Positions 41,825 to 49,914 of a DNA stretch of 64,000 nucleotides are shown here, piece by piece; the first letter of the stretch is position 1, and the number at the start of each line of letters is the position of its first letter. The position numbers and the translations under genes were made by a program. Source of the stretch: a virus; the IMG/VR virus record IMGVR_UViG_3300046804_004946, positions 55,840-119,839 of that record; one strand, given 5' to 3'. The notes below the pieces were generated by a model that saw only the letters and a program-made list of their open reading frames with translations, was not told where the DNA came from and made no database searches.

Positions 41825-42717
41825 AGAGTTTAGTAACTGGTGGTGCTGGATTTATCGGATCAAATCTTGTAGATCGTCTTATTGATTTGGGGCACGAAGT
41901 AATTGTAATTGATAATGAATATTCTGATGTTCATGAACACTTTTATTGGAATGACAGGGCACAAAATTACAAGTATGATATTCGTGACTATGAAAATACA
42001 CGACCTCTTTACGATGGTGTAGATTATGTTTTTCATCTTGCTGCGGAAGCACGTATTCAACCTGCTATTTTAAATCCAATTGAAGCAGTTAGTATCAACT
42101 CTGTAGGAACTTGTACTGTTCTTCAATGTGCTAGAGAAGCGGGAGTGAAAAGAGTAATGTATTCTTCTACTTCTTCTGGATATGGAATGAATGAACCACC
42201 TAATATAGAAACTCAACCCGACGATTGTTTAAATCCATATTCGGTTTCAAAAGTAAATGGTGAAAAATTATGTAAAATGTATACGAAACTCTATGGTCTT
42301 CAAACTATATGCTTTAGGTATTTTAATGTTTATGGTGAAAGACAACCACTTCGTGGTCAATATGCTCCCGTAATTGGTATTTTCTTACGTCAACGTGCAG
42401 CAGGTGAAGAATTGACTATTGTTGGTGATGGAAATCAAAGAAGAGATTTTACTTATGTTGGTGATGTTGTGAATGCAAATATCCTTGCTGCAACAACCAA
42501 TGTTGATTCAGAGGCATTTGGGCAAGTTTATAATGTTGGAACTGGCAATAATTATTCCATTAATCAAATTGCTAGGATGATTGGACATCCTTCAATAAAT
42601 ATTTCTCCTCGTCCTGGAGAAGCAAGAGTAAGTCTTGCCAATAATCAAAAACTTCGCAAAACTTTTGGTTGGGAACCAACTGTAAAACTTGAAGAATGGA
42701 TTAATTCTCAACTCTAA
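41821..42717 (+). CDS. NAD sugar epimerase, GalE/WbpP-like
   Basis: 298 residues. TGGAGFIGSNLVDRLIDLGH at 6-25 is the NAD loop, FHLAAEARIQPAI near 71, SSTSSGYG near 112 and YSVSKVNGEKLC near 138 form the SDR catalytic set. Interconverts UDP-Glc/Gal or the N-acetyl forms. This would supply UDP-Gal(NAc) for the GT6 enzymes and UDP-Gal for the mutase downstream. Confidence 0.85.
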   Translation: MKSLVTGGAGFIGSNLVDRLIDLGHEVIVIDNEYSDVHEHFYWNDRAQNYKYDIRDYENTRPLYDGVDYVFHLAAEARIQPAILNPIEAVSINSVGTCTVLQCAREAGVKRVMYSSTSSGYGMNEPPNIETQPDDCLNPYSVSKVNGEKLCKMYTKLYGLQTICFRYFNVYGERQPLRGQYAPVIGIFLRQRAAGEELTIVGDGNQRRDFTYVGDVVNANILAATTNVDSEAFGQVYNVGTGNNYSINQIARMIGHPSINISPRPGEARVSLANNQKLRKTFGWEPTVKLEEWINSQL

Positions 42718-42729
42718 TATTTTAATAAC

Positions 42730-44169
42730 ATGAAAATAAAAATTTTTTCTTTCGTTTTTAATAGACCAGATATTTTACAACATCAAATAAACTCTATTAA
42801 AAAGTTTTTAATTGGTGATTGTGAAATTAATGTAGTTTATGATACTAGAGATAATGAATATTATGAGCAGTTTAAAAATATATGTCAAAATAATGATGTA
42901 AATTTTTATTGCCATGTATCTGAACCAGGTCAAACACCAAGTTTTTATAATGGACAGGTAATTAGTTGGATTTATGAAAATCAGATCTTAAAAGATGATG
43001 ATGATTATATGGTTATTTTTTTAGATCATGATATGTTTTTAATTAGTGATTTTAATCCATATCTTGAAGTTGGTGAATATGATGTATTTGGATTATTGCA
43101 AACCCGTAAAAATATTCAATATGTTTGGCCTGGACTTTGTGGATTTAAAAAATCTTCTGTAAAAAATATTGAATTTGATTTTTATCCAAAAATTGTAGAT
43201 GGACAATCTTTAGACACAGGTGGTGGGACATATTCTTTATTAAGTAATCAAAAAATTAAATTTTTTGATAGTGGAGTTGAATATCCAGATGAATACTGTG
43301 GGTTAAATTTAAAAGATAAATCTTTAACCAATGGATATAATTATGAACTTCATTTTAAAGGTAAATTTTTACATTTTAGAAATGCTTGTAGTTGGCATAA
43401 TGAATATCAAGTAAATGATATTGAAAAAACAAACCTTTTATTTAAAATTTTATCTGATGTTATAGAAGATAATGATAAAAAATATTTTGAAATAGTTGTT
43501 GCCAGATATAATGAAAATATTGAATGGACAAAAAATTATTTAAATTATATCACTCTTTATAATAAAGGGGATGATATAATTGATAATGCAATTCCTTTAA
43601 AAAATATTGGTAGAGAACCTCATACATACCTGCATCATATTATTAATAATTATGATAATCTAGCAAATTATACTATATTTCTTCAGGGAAATCCTTTTGA
43701 TCACATTTACCCTCATCAGGATCAACAAGAAAGACTTTTTAATCTTTTAAATGATATCATTTTTAATGATAAACAAATTGGAGATTTTTATAAAATACTT
43801 GCATGTGTTATAACTGGTGATTATGAATATATAAGAGAACCGTATCATATGGAGTGTCCAAATATAGTGGATGCTTATGTTAAAGTGTTTGATCGTTTAC
43901 CTGCAGAAGGGGAAACGTATACTTATGCATCTGGTGCTCAATTTGTCGTATCAAAAAAAGCAATACATTCAAGACCAATAGAGTTTTATAAGAATATACT
44001 TAAAATATTTGAATACGATCCAAGTGTTGATGGATATGATGAAGTAAATGAAAAACTACTTCAAGTTAATGAAAGATATTTTGATGGTAAAAATAGATAT
44101 AATCCAAATAATCCACAAATGGCATATCATGTTGAAAGATTTTGGAGATTAATATTTAATGAAATATGA
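42730..44169 (+). CDS. Glycosyltransferase-like domain fused to DUF3431
   Basis: 479 residues. N-terminal ~230 residues are GT-A-like (KIKIFSFVFNRPDILQHQIN, MVIFLDHDMFLISDFNPYL with DHD). From ~250 DUF3431 begins: FEIVVARYNENIEWTKNYLN, NIGREPHTYLHHIINNYDNL and YTIFLQGNPFDHIYPHQ. DUF3431 proteins cluster with glycan genes; this one may be a bifunctional transferase. AT-rich. Confidence 0.7.
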   Translation: MKIKIFSFVFNRPDILQHQINSIKKFLIGDCEINVVYDTRDNEYYEQFKNICQNNDVNFYCHVSEPGQTPSFYNGQVISWIYENQILKDDDDYMVIFLDHDMFLISDFNPYLEVGEYDVFGLLQTRKNIQYVWPGLCGFKKSSVKNIEFDFYPKIVDGQSLDTGGGTYSLLSNQKIKFFDSGVEYPDEYCGLNLKDKSLTNGYNYELHFKGKFLHFRNACSWHNEYQVNDIEKTNLLFKILSDVIEDNDKKYFEIVVARYNENIEWTKNYLNYITLYNKGDDIIDNAIPLKNIGREPHTYLHHIINNYDNLANYTIFLQGNPFDHIYPHQDQQERLFNLLNDIIFNDKQIGDFYKILACVITGDYEYIREPYHMECPNIVDAYVKVFDRLPAEGETYTYASGAQFVVSKKAIHSRPIEFYKNILKIFEYDPSVDGYDEVNEKLLQVNERYFDGKNRYNPNNPQMAYHVERFWRLIFNEI

Positions 44170-45244
44170 TTATTTAATAATTGGTTGTGGTTTGTTCGGA
44201 TCTACATTTGCAAGACTTGCCGTAGATAATGGCAAGTCTTGTTTAATTATAGATAAGAGAAATCATATTGCTGGAAATTGCTATACTAAAAATATTGAAG
44301 GGATAAATGTTCATGAATATGGTCCACATATATTTCATACTAGTAACAAACTAGTTTGGAATTTTGTAAATAGATTTGCTGAATTTAACAATTATATACA
44401 TTCTCCTAAAGCATGGCATAAGAATAAATTATATTCTTTGCCATTTAATATGAATACTTTTTATGAATTGTGGAATACTAAAGATCCTCAACAGGTAAAA
44501 ACAATAATAGAATCTCAAAAATTTAAGGGAACTGTTGGAAATCTTGAAGAACAGGCGCTGGCTCTTGTTGGTGAGGATATATACAACACTTTAATTAAAG
44601 GATATACTGAAAAACATTGGGGAAGATCTGCAAAGGATCTTCCCTCCTTTATAATTAAAAGACTTCCTTTAAGATTTACTTTTGATAATAATTATTTCAA
44701 TGATAGATATCAAGGTATTCCAGTAGGTGGATATACTAAAATGTTTGAAAACATGCTTGAGGGAATACCAATTCAACTAGGTGTTGATTATTTTTCTGAC
44801 AAAAATTATTACAATTCCTTGGCAAAAACTATAGTATATACTGGATGTATAGATGAATTTTTTGATTATGAGTATGGAAATTTACAGTATCGGTCATTAA
44901 AATTTGATACTGAAATTATTAATTCAGATAATTATCAAGCAGTTTCTCAAATGAATTATACTTGTGATACTAAAAAATGGACTAGAATTGTAGAGCATAA
45001 GCACTTTGAAAACGTAAACACAAAAAATACTATCATTACTAAAGAATATTCTATAGAATATAGGATTGGATTAACACCATATTATCCAATAAACGATTTT
45101 TATAACCAAAATATTTTTAATAAGTATAAAGAAAAATCTAAATTATTGACAAATACTATATTTGGGGGTAGACTATCTGAATATAAGTATATGGATATGC
45201 ATGTTGTGATTGAATCTGCATTTAATAAATTTAAGAAACAATGA
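44159..45244 (+). CDS. glf: UDP-galactopyranose mutase
   Basis: Flavoenzyme that converts UDP-galactopyranose to the furanose form. DYLIIGCGLFGSTFARLAVD at 4-23 is the FAD loop; NCYTKNIEGINVHEYGPHIF near 40, KGYTEKHWGRSAKDLPSFII near 147 and GGYTKMFENMLEG near 188 are mutase motifs. 361 residues, typical length. Start overlaps the previous stop. Confidence 0.93.
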   Translation: MKYDYLIIGCGLFGSTFARLAVDNGKSCLIIDKRNHIAGNCYTKNIEGINVHEYGPHIFHTSNKLVWNFVNRFAEFNNYIHSPKAWHKNKLYSLPFNMNTFYELWNTKDPQQVKTIIESQKFKGTVGNLEEQALALVGEDIYNTLIKGYTEKHWGRSAKDLPSFIIKRLPLRFTFDNNYFNDRYQGIPVGGYTKMFENMLEGIPIQLGVDYFSDKNYYNSLAKTIVYTGCIDEFFDYEYGNLQYRSLKFDTEIINSDNYQAVSQMNYTCDTKKWTRIVEHKHFENVNTKNTIITKEYSIEYRIGLTPYYPINDFYNQNIFNKYKEKSKLLTNTIFGGRLSEYKYMDMHVVIESAFNKFKKQ

Positions 45245-45951
45245 GTATAAGTAGAAGAATTGTAGTCACAAATCATTCTAGTCATGATTTAGAATGGTTA
45301 AAAGATCTTGAAGATCATGGAATAACCTCAGAACATATTTACATTTATGATAGAAGTGGAAATGGAGTAGATCAATACAAACATTTGGGAAAAGTATTTG
45401 AGTCACCAAATGTTGGATCTAACATATATGATTATGGTAGATATATTGTCGAAAATTATGATGATCTTGCTGATATTAATATTTTAATTAAAGGTAATAT
45501 AACTTGGAGAACTTATACTAATCGGGAAAGATTAATTTATGCTTTGAATGCAAATTGGTTTGTCCCAATAGATAACGATCCAATAGGAACTGGAGAAAAA
45601 AATTATTTTGAACCATGGGGAGAAGGATTTTATGTAAATGATTCTTCTCACTTGGAAAAAACTGAAAGATTTATGGGAGATAATAAAGATTTAAAAGTTT
45701 ATCCCAGAATAAAAAATATAAAAGATTTTTTGGAAGATTTATTCATTATAAAACAAATTCCAGAATATTTGTCATTCTGCCCAGGTGCAAATTTTGTTGT
45801 CCCCAAACAGAATATTTTAAAGTACACTAAAAAGTTTTATCAAAAAATGATAGATTATACTGATTATGATCCAAATCCTATGGAATCTCATTTCTTTGAA
45901 AGAGTTTTACCACTTGCTTGGCAAGGTTGTTTATTAGAAAATTTAGATTGA
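45241..45951 (+). CDS. Stand-alone DUF3431 protein
   Basis: 236 residues. RRIVVTNHSSHDLEWLKDL near 5, VGSNIYDYGRYIVENYDDLA near 59, INILIKGNITWRTY near 81 and SFCPGANFVVPKQNILKYTK near 177 follow the same order as the DUF3431 half of the 42730 gene. Probably an active glycan-modifying enzyme. Starts at an ATGA overlap. Confidence 0.65.
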   Translation: MSISRRIVVTNHSSHDLEWLKDLEDHGITSEHIYIYDRSGNGVDQYKHLGKVFESPNVGSNIYDYGRYIVENYDDLADINILIKGNITWRTYTNRERLIYALNANWFVPIDNDPIGTGEKNYFEPWGEGFYVNDSSHLEKTERFMGDNKDLKVYPRIKNIKDFLEDLFIIKQIPEYLSFCPGANFVVPKQNILKYTKKFYQKMIDYTDYDPNPMESHFFERVLPLAWQGCLLENLD

Positions 45952-45952
45952 T

Positions 45953-46744
45953 ATGGATAAAAATAAATCTGCATATAAACTTAAGGGTCTTCCACACATC
46001 TATTATATTAATTTAGATGATAAACAAGAACGTGCCAAATACATGGAGGAACAATTTAAATATTGGCAAATAGAAAATTATACTCGTATATCTGCTTATG
46101 ATGGTAGAGATGATGATCTTGGACATTTGCTTAAAGGAAGATATCCAGATATGATGAATTCTGGAGAAGTAGGGTGCGTTACTTCACATTTAAAAGCATT
46201 AAAGCATTTTTTAGAATTTTCTAATGAACAAGTTGCTTTAATTATGGAAGATGATTGTGATTTAGATACTGTAAAACATTGGCCATTTAATTGGAAAGAC
46301 TTTTATTGTAAGATTCCTTATGATTATGATGTAATACAATTAGCGATTATTAATCCATCTCAAATACATATGAGACTTCATCGTAGATTTGTTAATGATT
46401 TTTCTACGGCATGTTATTTAATAACTCGTCATCATGCACAAAAACTTATCAATCTTCATTGTAGGGAAGATAAGTATAAACTTGATAACGGAGTAAAACC
46501 AAGAGCAGTAGCAGATGATTTAATTTACAATTCTGGAAATACTTTTGCAATGCCTTTGTTTATGTATAAAATTGAGTTGGGATCCGATATTCATGATGAC
46601 CATATAGATAGTTTTCATAGAAGTAGTTATGAGGGTCTGTGGCAATTTTGGAGAAATGAAGCAGTTGATATTTCAGATTGGAACTTTATATTTGATTATG
46701 ATGCTTATGCTAACAGAATACCAATTGTTAAATCGTCTGAGTAA
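45953..46744 (+). CDS. GT25 family glycosyltransferase
   Basis: 263 residues. IYYINLDDKQERAKYMEEQF near 16, SGEVGCVTSHLKALKHFLEF near 70 and ALIMEDDCDLDTVKHWP near 96 are the GT25 motifs (YYINLD, EVGCxxSH, EDD). Last gene of the glycan locus. Confidence 0.82.
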   Translation: MDKNKSAYKLKGLPHIYYINLDDKQERAKYMEEQFKYWQIENYTRISAYDGRDDDLGHLLKGRYPDMMNSGEVGCVTSHLKALKHFLEFSNEQVALIMEDDCDLDTVKHWPFNWKDFYCKIPYDYDVIQLAIINPSQIHMRLHRRFVNDFSTACYLITRHHAQKLINLHCREDKYKLDNGVKPRAVADDLIYNSGNTFAMPLFMYKIELGSDIHDDHIDSFHRSSYEGLWQFWRNEAVDISDWNFIFDYDAYANRIPIVKSSE

Positions 46745-46775
46745 ATATACTTATTGTGTTAGGATATCCGAACAA

Positions 46776-46800
46776 AGAGGGTCTTGACCCCTCTTTATTT
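46776..46800 (+). terminator. Terminator of the glycan locus
   Basis: AGAGGGTC (46776-46783), loop TT, GACCCCTCT (46786-46794, one bulged base) and TTATTTTT. Confidence 0.75.
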
Positions 46801-46812
46801 TTGCTATATAAT
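46784..46812 (+). promoter_or_regulatory. hli promoter overlapping the terminator
   Basis: TTGACC 46784-46789 sits in the hairpin; 17 bases on, TATAAT 46807-46812. It drives hli. Confidence 0.75.
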
Positions 46813-46839
46813 ATTGTAACAGTTCTTTACAAAACTACA

Positions 46840-47043
46840 ATGACTGTAACAACTAATGAGTACGGACAACAAAACATGTGGGCCAAAGAGCCTGAAATGG
46901 TTTATCAAGAATACAAACGTAAAGGTCTTCTGACCCCCATGCAAACTACGGAGATGTATAATGGGCGCTGGGCAATGGTCGGGATTTTTGCTGGTGCTAT
47001 TTCTTATTTTATCACTGGCAAACTCTTCTTCGGGATCTTCTGA
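46840..47043 (+). CDS. hli: High-light-inducible protein (Hli)
   Basis: 67 residues from ATG 46840. TEMYNGRWAMVGIFAGAISY holds the chlorophyll-binding ExxNGRxAM motif in one membrane helix, followed by FITGKLFFGIF. Hli proteins bind pigment and protect photosystems from excess light. N-terminal 35 residues are soluble. Confidence 0.93.
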   Translation: MTVTTNEYGQQNMWAKEPEMVYQEYKRKGLLTPMQTTEMYNGRWAMVGIFAGAISYFITGKLFFGIF

Positions 47044-47051
47044 TTAGGGGC

Positions 47052-47080
47052 TTGACAATGACTTCAACTATCTTTACAAT
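47052..47080 (+). promoter_or_regulatory. Promoter for ferredoxin
   Basis: TTGACA 47052-47057, 17 bases, TACAAT 47075-47080, inside the start of the 28-residue ORF. Confidence 0.55.
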
Positions 47081-47144
47081 TACTAGTGTTGCTTTCTTTG
47101 TTTTACTGGCAGCATCTGTAGAAAAAATTTGTGAGACTTATTAA
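47058..47144 (+). CDS. Single-span micro-protein (28 aa)
   Basis: ATG 47058 to TAA 47142-47144, the last base being the A of the ferredoxin [23 protein letters not shown] then VEKICETY: one span, like small photosystem or cytochrome b6f subunits in size. No family recognised. Confidence 0.45.
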   Translation: MTSTIFTITSVAFFVLLAASVEKICETY

Positions 47145-47434
47145 TGGCATTTAACATTACCCTCCAATCTCCCGATGGAACTGAAACTACCATTCAGTGT
47201 CCTGAAGATCAATATATTATGGACGCTGCTGAAGAGGCAGGCGTAGATCTTCCTTCCAGTTGCCGTGCTGGTGCTTGTTCCGCTTGTGCTGGTAAACTTA
47301 TCAGTGGTACAGTAGATAATGAGGATCAATCTTTTCTTGATGATGAACAAGTTGCAGATGGTTGGGTGCTAACCTGTGTAGCATACCCCACTAGCGATTG
47401 TGTGATCCTTACTGAACAGGAAGAGAATCTGTGA
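47144..47434 (+). CDS. petF: 2Fe-2S ferredoxin PetF
   Basis: 96 residues, plant-type. Cys 40, 45, 48 and 78 ([15 protein letters not shown] ... LTCVAYP) bind the cluster. Carries electrons from photosystem I; in phage-infected cells it may feed bilin reductases or NrdAB. Starts overlapping the micro-protein stop. Confidence 0.95.
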   Translation: MAFNITLQSPDGTETTIQCPEDQYIMDAAEEAGVDLPSSCRAGACSACAGKLISGTVDNEDQSFLDDEQVADGWVLTCVAYPTSDCVILTEQEENL

Positions 47435-47643
47435 GTGCAAACATGCTTGGGCAATTTAATCTTGCCCTTCAAGAGTTAATTAATACTGGTGCCTGGGACA
47501 AAAATGCAGAACTAGAAGTTAAAATTGCAGGCACTCTTAAAAGTGATAAGTTTATTGTGATTAAACCTATCAAACAAAAACTGGTTTGTAATCCAAACCC
47601 AGACCTTAAACAAAAACACTCTTATCAAGGAGAAAACAAATGA
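47431..47643 (+). CDS. Small hypothetical protein (70 aa)
   Basis: GTGA overlap with petF (GTG 47431; ATG 47443 is an alternative). [20 protein letters not shown] then [20 protein letters not shown]; a helix then strands. Function unknown. Confidence 0.55.
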   Translation: MSANMLGQFNLALQELINTGAWDKNAELEVKIAGTLKSDKFIVIKPIKQKLVCNPNPDLKQKHSYQGENK

Positions 47644-47759
47644 AATTTGGATTTACCCCCGAAGCAGAAATTCTTAATGCTCGTTTTGCGATGATTGGAT
47701 TTGTTGCTGGAGTTGCTTCTTATCTTACCACTGGTCAAATTATTCCTGGTATTTTTTAA
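47640..47759 (+). CDS. hli: Very short Hli (39 aa)
   Basis: ATG 47640 overlaps the previous stop. EAEILNARFAMIGFVAGVAS has the chlorophyll-binding ExxNxRxAMxGF motif and one span; the end is YLTTGQIIPGIF. It lacks nearly all of the N-terminal region of the first Hli. Probably pairs with another Hli or a photosystem core protein. Confidence 0.85.
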   Translation: MKFGFTPEAEILNARFAMIGFVAGVASYLTTGQIIPGIF

Positions 47760-47802
47760 ATAATATGATATGATATAGAGAACATATTATATCATAATTA
47801 GA

Positions 47803-48324
47803 ATGAAACTTCCTTCTTTATATGAATTTAAAATTAATGATGAATCTCTAAATTTTTTATTAGATAAATTGGAGTTTTATAAAAAAAATTCAATTTATTG
47901 GAGGAATGAAGAAAACTATTCTCCAGCGAATAAAGTTGTTACTGAAAATGGAGATCATACTGATAATTTATTAGATTATGATGATGACCTAGTTAATTTT
48001 TTAGAATCTATAAAACAAGATTTTGAAAAAAAATTTGAACAAAAATTTGAATTATTTTGGTCTCATATTATACATTATTATCCTGGAGGATATCAAAAAT
48101 TTCATAAGCATGATCATAATGAAGATTTTGGGTTTTTAATTTATTTAAATGATTGTGATGGTGGGGAAACTGTATTTACTTTAAATGAAAAAAGAAAAAC
48201 AATAAAATCAATTAAACCTAGAAAAGGAAATGGAATCTTTTTTCTTGCTTCATTAGGACATTATGGTGATGTGTGTAAAACAGAAAAAAAAGTTCTTTTT
48301 TGTGGATTAAAATTAAAAAACTAA
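47803..48324 (+). CDS. 2OG/Fe(II) oxygenase-like protein
   Basis: 173 residues, AT-rich. YQKFHKHDHNEDFGFLIYLN near 98-117 gives HxD, GGETVFTLNEKRKTIKS follows, and GIFFLASLGHYGDV has the distal His. Sixth oxygenase of this fold in the window. The Arg is replaced by Lys-rich sequence, so activity is less certain. Confidence 0.7.
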   Translation: MKLPSLYEFKINDESLNFLLDKLEFYKKNSIYWRNEENYSPANKVVTENGDHTDNLLDYDDDLVNFLESIKQDFEKKFEQKFELFWSHIIHYYPGGYQKFHKHDHNEDFGFLIYLNDCDGGETVFTLNEKRKTIKSIKPRKGNGIFFLASLGHYGDVCKTEKKVLFCGLKLKN

Positions 48325-48346
48325 TAAAAAAATTATGGAGGTTAAA

Positions 48347-48874
48347 ATGCGTAGCGAAGGATATACTATTCCTGAAGTTCAATTTTTATTCAGGGAAAAT
48401 GGAGAATTTGTAAATCGTACAACATCAGAACTGTTTAATGATAAACGTGTGGTCATTTTTAGTTTGCCTGGTGCTTTCACTCCTACTTGCAGTGCCTATC
48501 AGTTACCTGGATTCGAAGAGAAATACGACGACTTTATTGGTCTTGGCATCGACGATATTTATTGCATCTCTGTTAATGATGGGTTTGTGATGAATGCCTG
48601 GGCAAAGGACCAAAATATTGAAAAGATTACTTTAATTCCAGATGGTAATGCATATTTCACACGCTCTATGGGTATGCTTGTGAATAAATCAAATCTTGGT
48701 TTTGGTAATCGTTCTTGGCGATATGCTGCTGTTGTAGATAACGGAATTATTGAAAAACTTTTTGTTGAAGAGGGTTTACGTGATAATGGGGATACCGATC
48801 CTTATGAAGAAACAACTCCAGATAAAGTTCTTGAATATGTTTCTGCAAATGTAAAAGTTGGTGCCACTGTTTGA
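48347..48874 (+). CDS. Prx5-type peroxiredoxin
   Basis: 175 residues from ATG 48347 with GGAGG upstream. VVIFSLPGAFTPTCSAYQLP at 35-54 holds the peroxidatic Cys-48; WRYAAVVDNGIIEKLFVEEG near 125 is a later family segment. Detoxifies peroxides using a thiol donor, useful in a photosynthetic cell under stress. No resolving Cys is seen nearby. Confidence 0.85.
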   Translation: MRSEGYTIPEVQFLFRENGEFVNRTTSELFNDKRVVIFSLPGAFTPTCSAYQLPGFEEKYDDFIGLGIDDIYCISVNDGFVMNAWAKDQNIEKITLIPDGNAYFTRSMGMLVNKSNLGFGNRSWRYAAVVDNGIIEKLFVEEGLRDNGDTDPYEETTPDKVLEYVSANVKVGATV

Positions 48875-48896
48875 AATAATAAGTAATATTATTTGA

Positions 48897-48928
48897 CTCT
48901 GTTGCTAAATAAGCAGCAGAGTTTTTTT
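48897..48928 (+). terminator. Terminator, T tract touches next ATG
   Basis: CTCTGTTGCT (48897-48906), loop AAATA, AGCAGCAGAG (48912-48921), seven T, and then ATG at 48929. Confidence 0.88.
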
Positions 48929-49099
48929 ATGTCTATGCCACGCGGACAACTGACTAGGGATATTATAAAGTGTGAAGTTCTTAAAATTAAAAGAGATTTG
49001 GATAGAGAATGGATGGATAAATCTAGTTATGATCCAAAATGGTTAGCACATCAATACCTTAATAAAGTATTAGATAAGATTGAAGAATACTCATATTAA
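48929..49099 (+). CDS. Small basic protein (56 aa) starting at a terminator
   Basis: ATG 48929 comes immediately after the T tract. MSMPRGQLTRDIIKCEVLKI then RDLDREWMDKSSYDPKWLA; helical and basic. Either leaderless or translated from a read-through transcript. Unknown function. Confidence 0.6.
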   Translation: MSMPRGQLTRDIIKCEVLKIKRDLDREWMDKSSYDPKWLAHQYLNKVLDKIEEYSY

Positions 49100-49105
49100 T
49101 AAATA
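49098..49105 (+). promoter_or_regulatory. Late promoter AATAAATA
   Basis: AATAAATA before the peptidase gene (ATG 49131), consistent with late expression of the peptidoglycan cassette. Confidence 0.6.
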
Positions 49106-49130
49106 CTTTAGTTGCATTCGGGAGAAAGGC

Positions 49131-49802
49131 ATGACATTAGATCTTCATAATTTTTTCAAATATTATGATGATGGTAATGCGAACCATGTGGCGGCAGTTC
49201 AGTGGTTGGAAGATAACCTTCCTGCTCAATTCCTTGATGATTCGGAAACAGAATGGATTGGAATTTTTAGAACTAAACCACCTACACCAGAAGTTCTTGC
49301 AGTTCCATACTTCAATCAAGTAGACAATTATAGAGATGCACATAGAACTTGCAACTCTTCATCGTGCGCTATGTGCCTTGCTTTCCTCAAGCCAGGAAGC
49401 ATTAAAGGTGATGACGAATACGTTAAGAAAGTATTTGCAATTGGTGATACAACTGACCATGCGGTACAGACGAAAGTTCTGGCAGGTTATGGTGTTAAGT
49501 CACACTTTAGTTACAATTTATCTTTTGCTGATATTGATAAAAGTTTGGACGCTGGAAAGCCCGTTGTTATTGGCATACTCCATAGGGGTTCTCTTTCTGC
49601 ACCTACTGGTGGGCACATGTGTGTTGTAATTGGTAAGACCCCAGATGGTAAAGGATACTATGTAAATGATCCTTATGGTTCACTTAATGACAACTACACG
49701 GGTCCAGTAACAAATGGCAAGAAAACCATTTACACCAAAGCAGTTCTTAAGCACCGTTGGTGTCCAGGAGGCAACGATGGATGGGGAAGAATCTTCGACT
49801 AA
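49131..49802 (+). CDS. C39-like peptidase with shared N-terminal module
   Basis: 223 residues from ATG 49131, GGAGAAAGG upstream. Residues 1-32 (LDLHNFFKYYDDGNANHVAA then VQWLEDNLP) repeat at the start of the lysozyme gene below. The catalytic domain has Cys-79 (TCNSSSCAMCLAF), His in GGHMCVVIG near 163-171 and Asn/Asp in YVNDPYG. Likely cuts peptide bonds in peptidoglycan or a phage protein. Possible endolysin or tail-associated enzyme. Confidence 0.75.
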   Translation: MTLDLHNFFKYYDDGNANHVAAVQWLEDNLPAQFLDDSETEWIGIFRTKPPTPEVLAVPYFNQVDNYRDAHRTCNSSSCAMCLAFLKPGSIKGDDEYVKKVFAIGDTTDHAVQTKVLAGYGVKSHFSYNLSFADIDKSLDAGKPVVIGILHRGSLSAPTGGHMCVVIGKTPDGKGYYVNDPYGSLNDNYTGPVTNGKKTIYTKAVLKHRWCPGGNDGWGRIFD

Positions 49803-49914
49803 TTTTAAAAGAAAGATGCTTAAAGTGATTAAGGATCTTACAAATAACGGTAGGCATAAGGAAGCAAACGAACTTTATCAAAGGTATTTCGGAGGACAAA
49901 ATGGCAAGAATTGA
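49777..49914 (+). CDS. Small helical protein (45 aa)
   Basis: ATG 49777 inside the peptidase end, behind AGGAGG. MDGEESSTNFKRKMLKVIKD then NNGRHKEANELYQRYFGG. Overlaps both neighbours, so co-translated with them. Unknown. Confidence 0.6.
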   Translation: MDGEESSTNFKRKMLKVIKDLTNNGRHKEANELYQRYFGGQNGKN

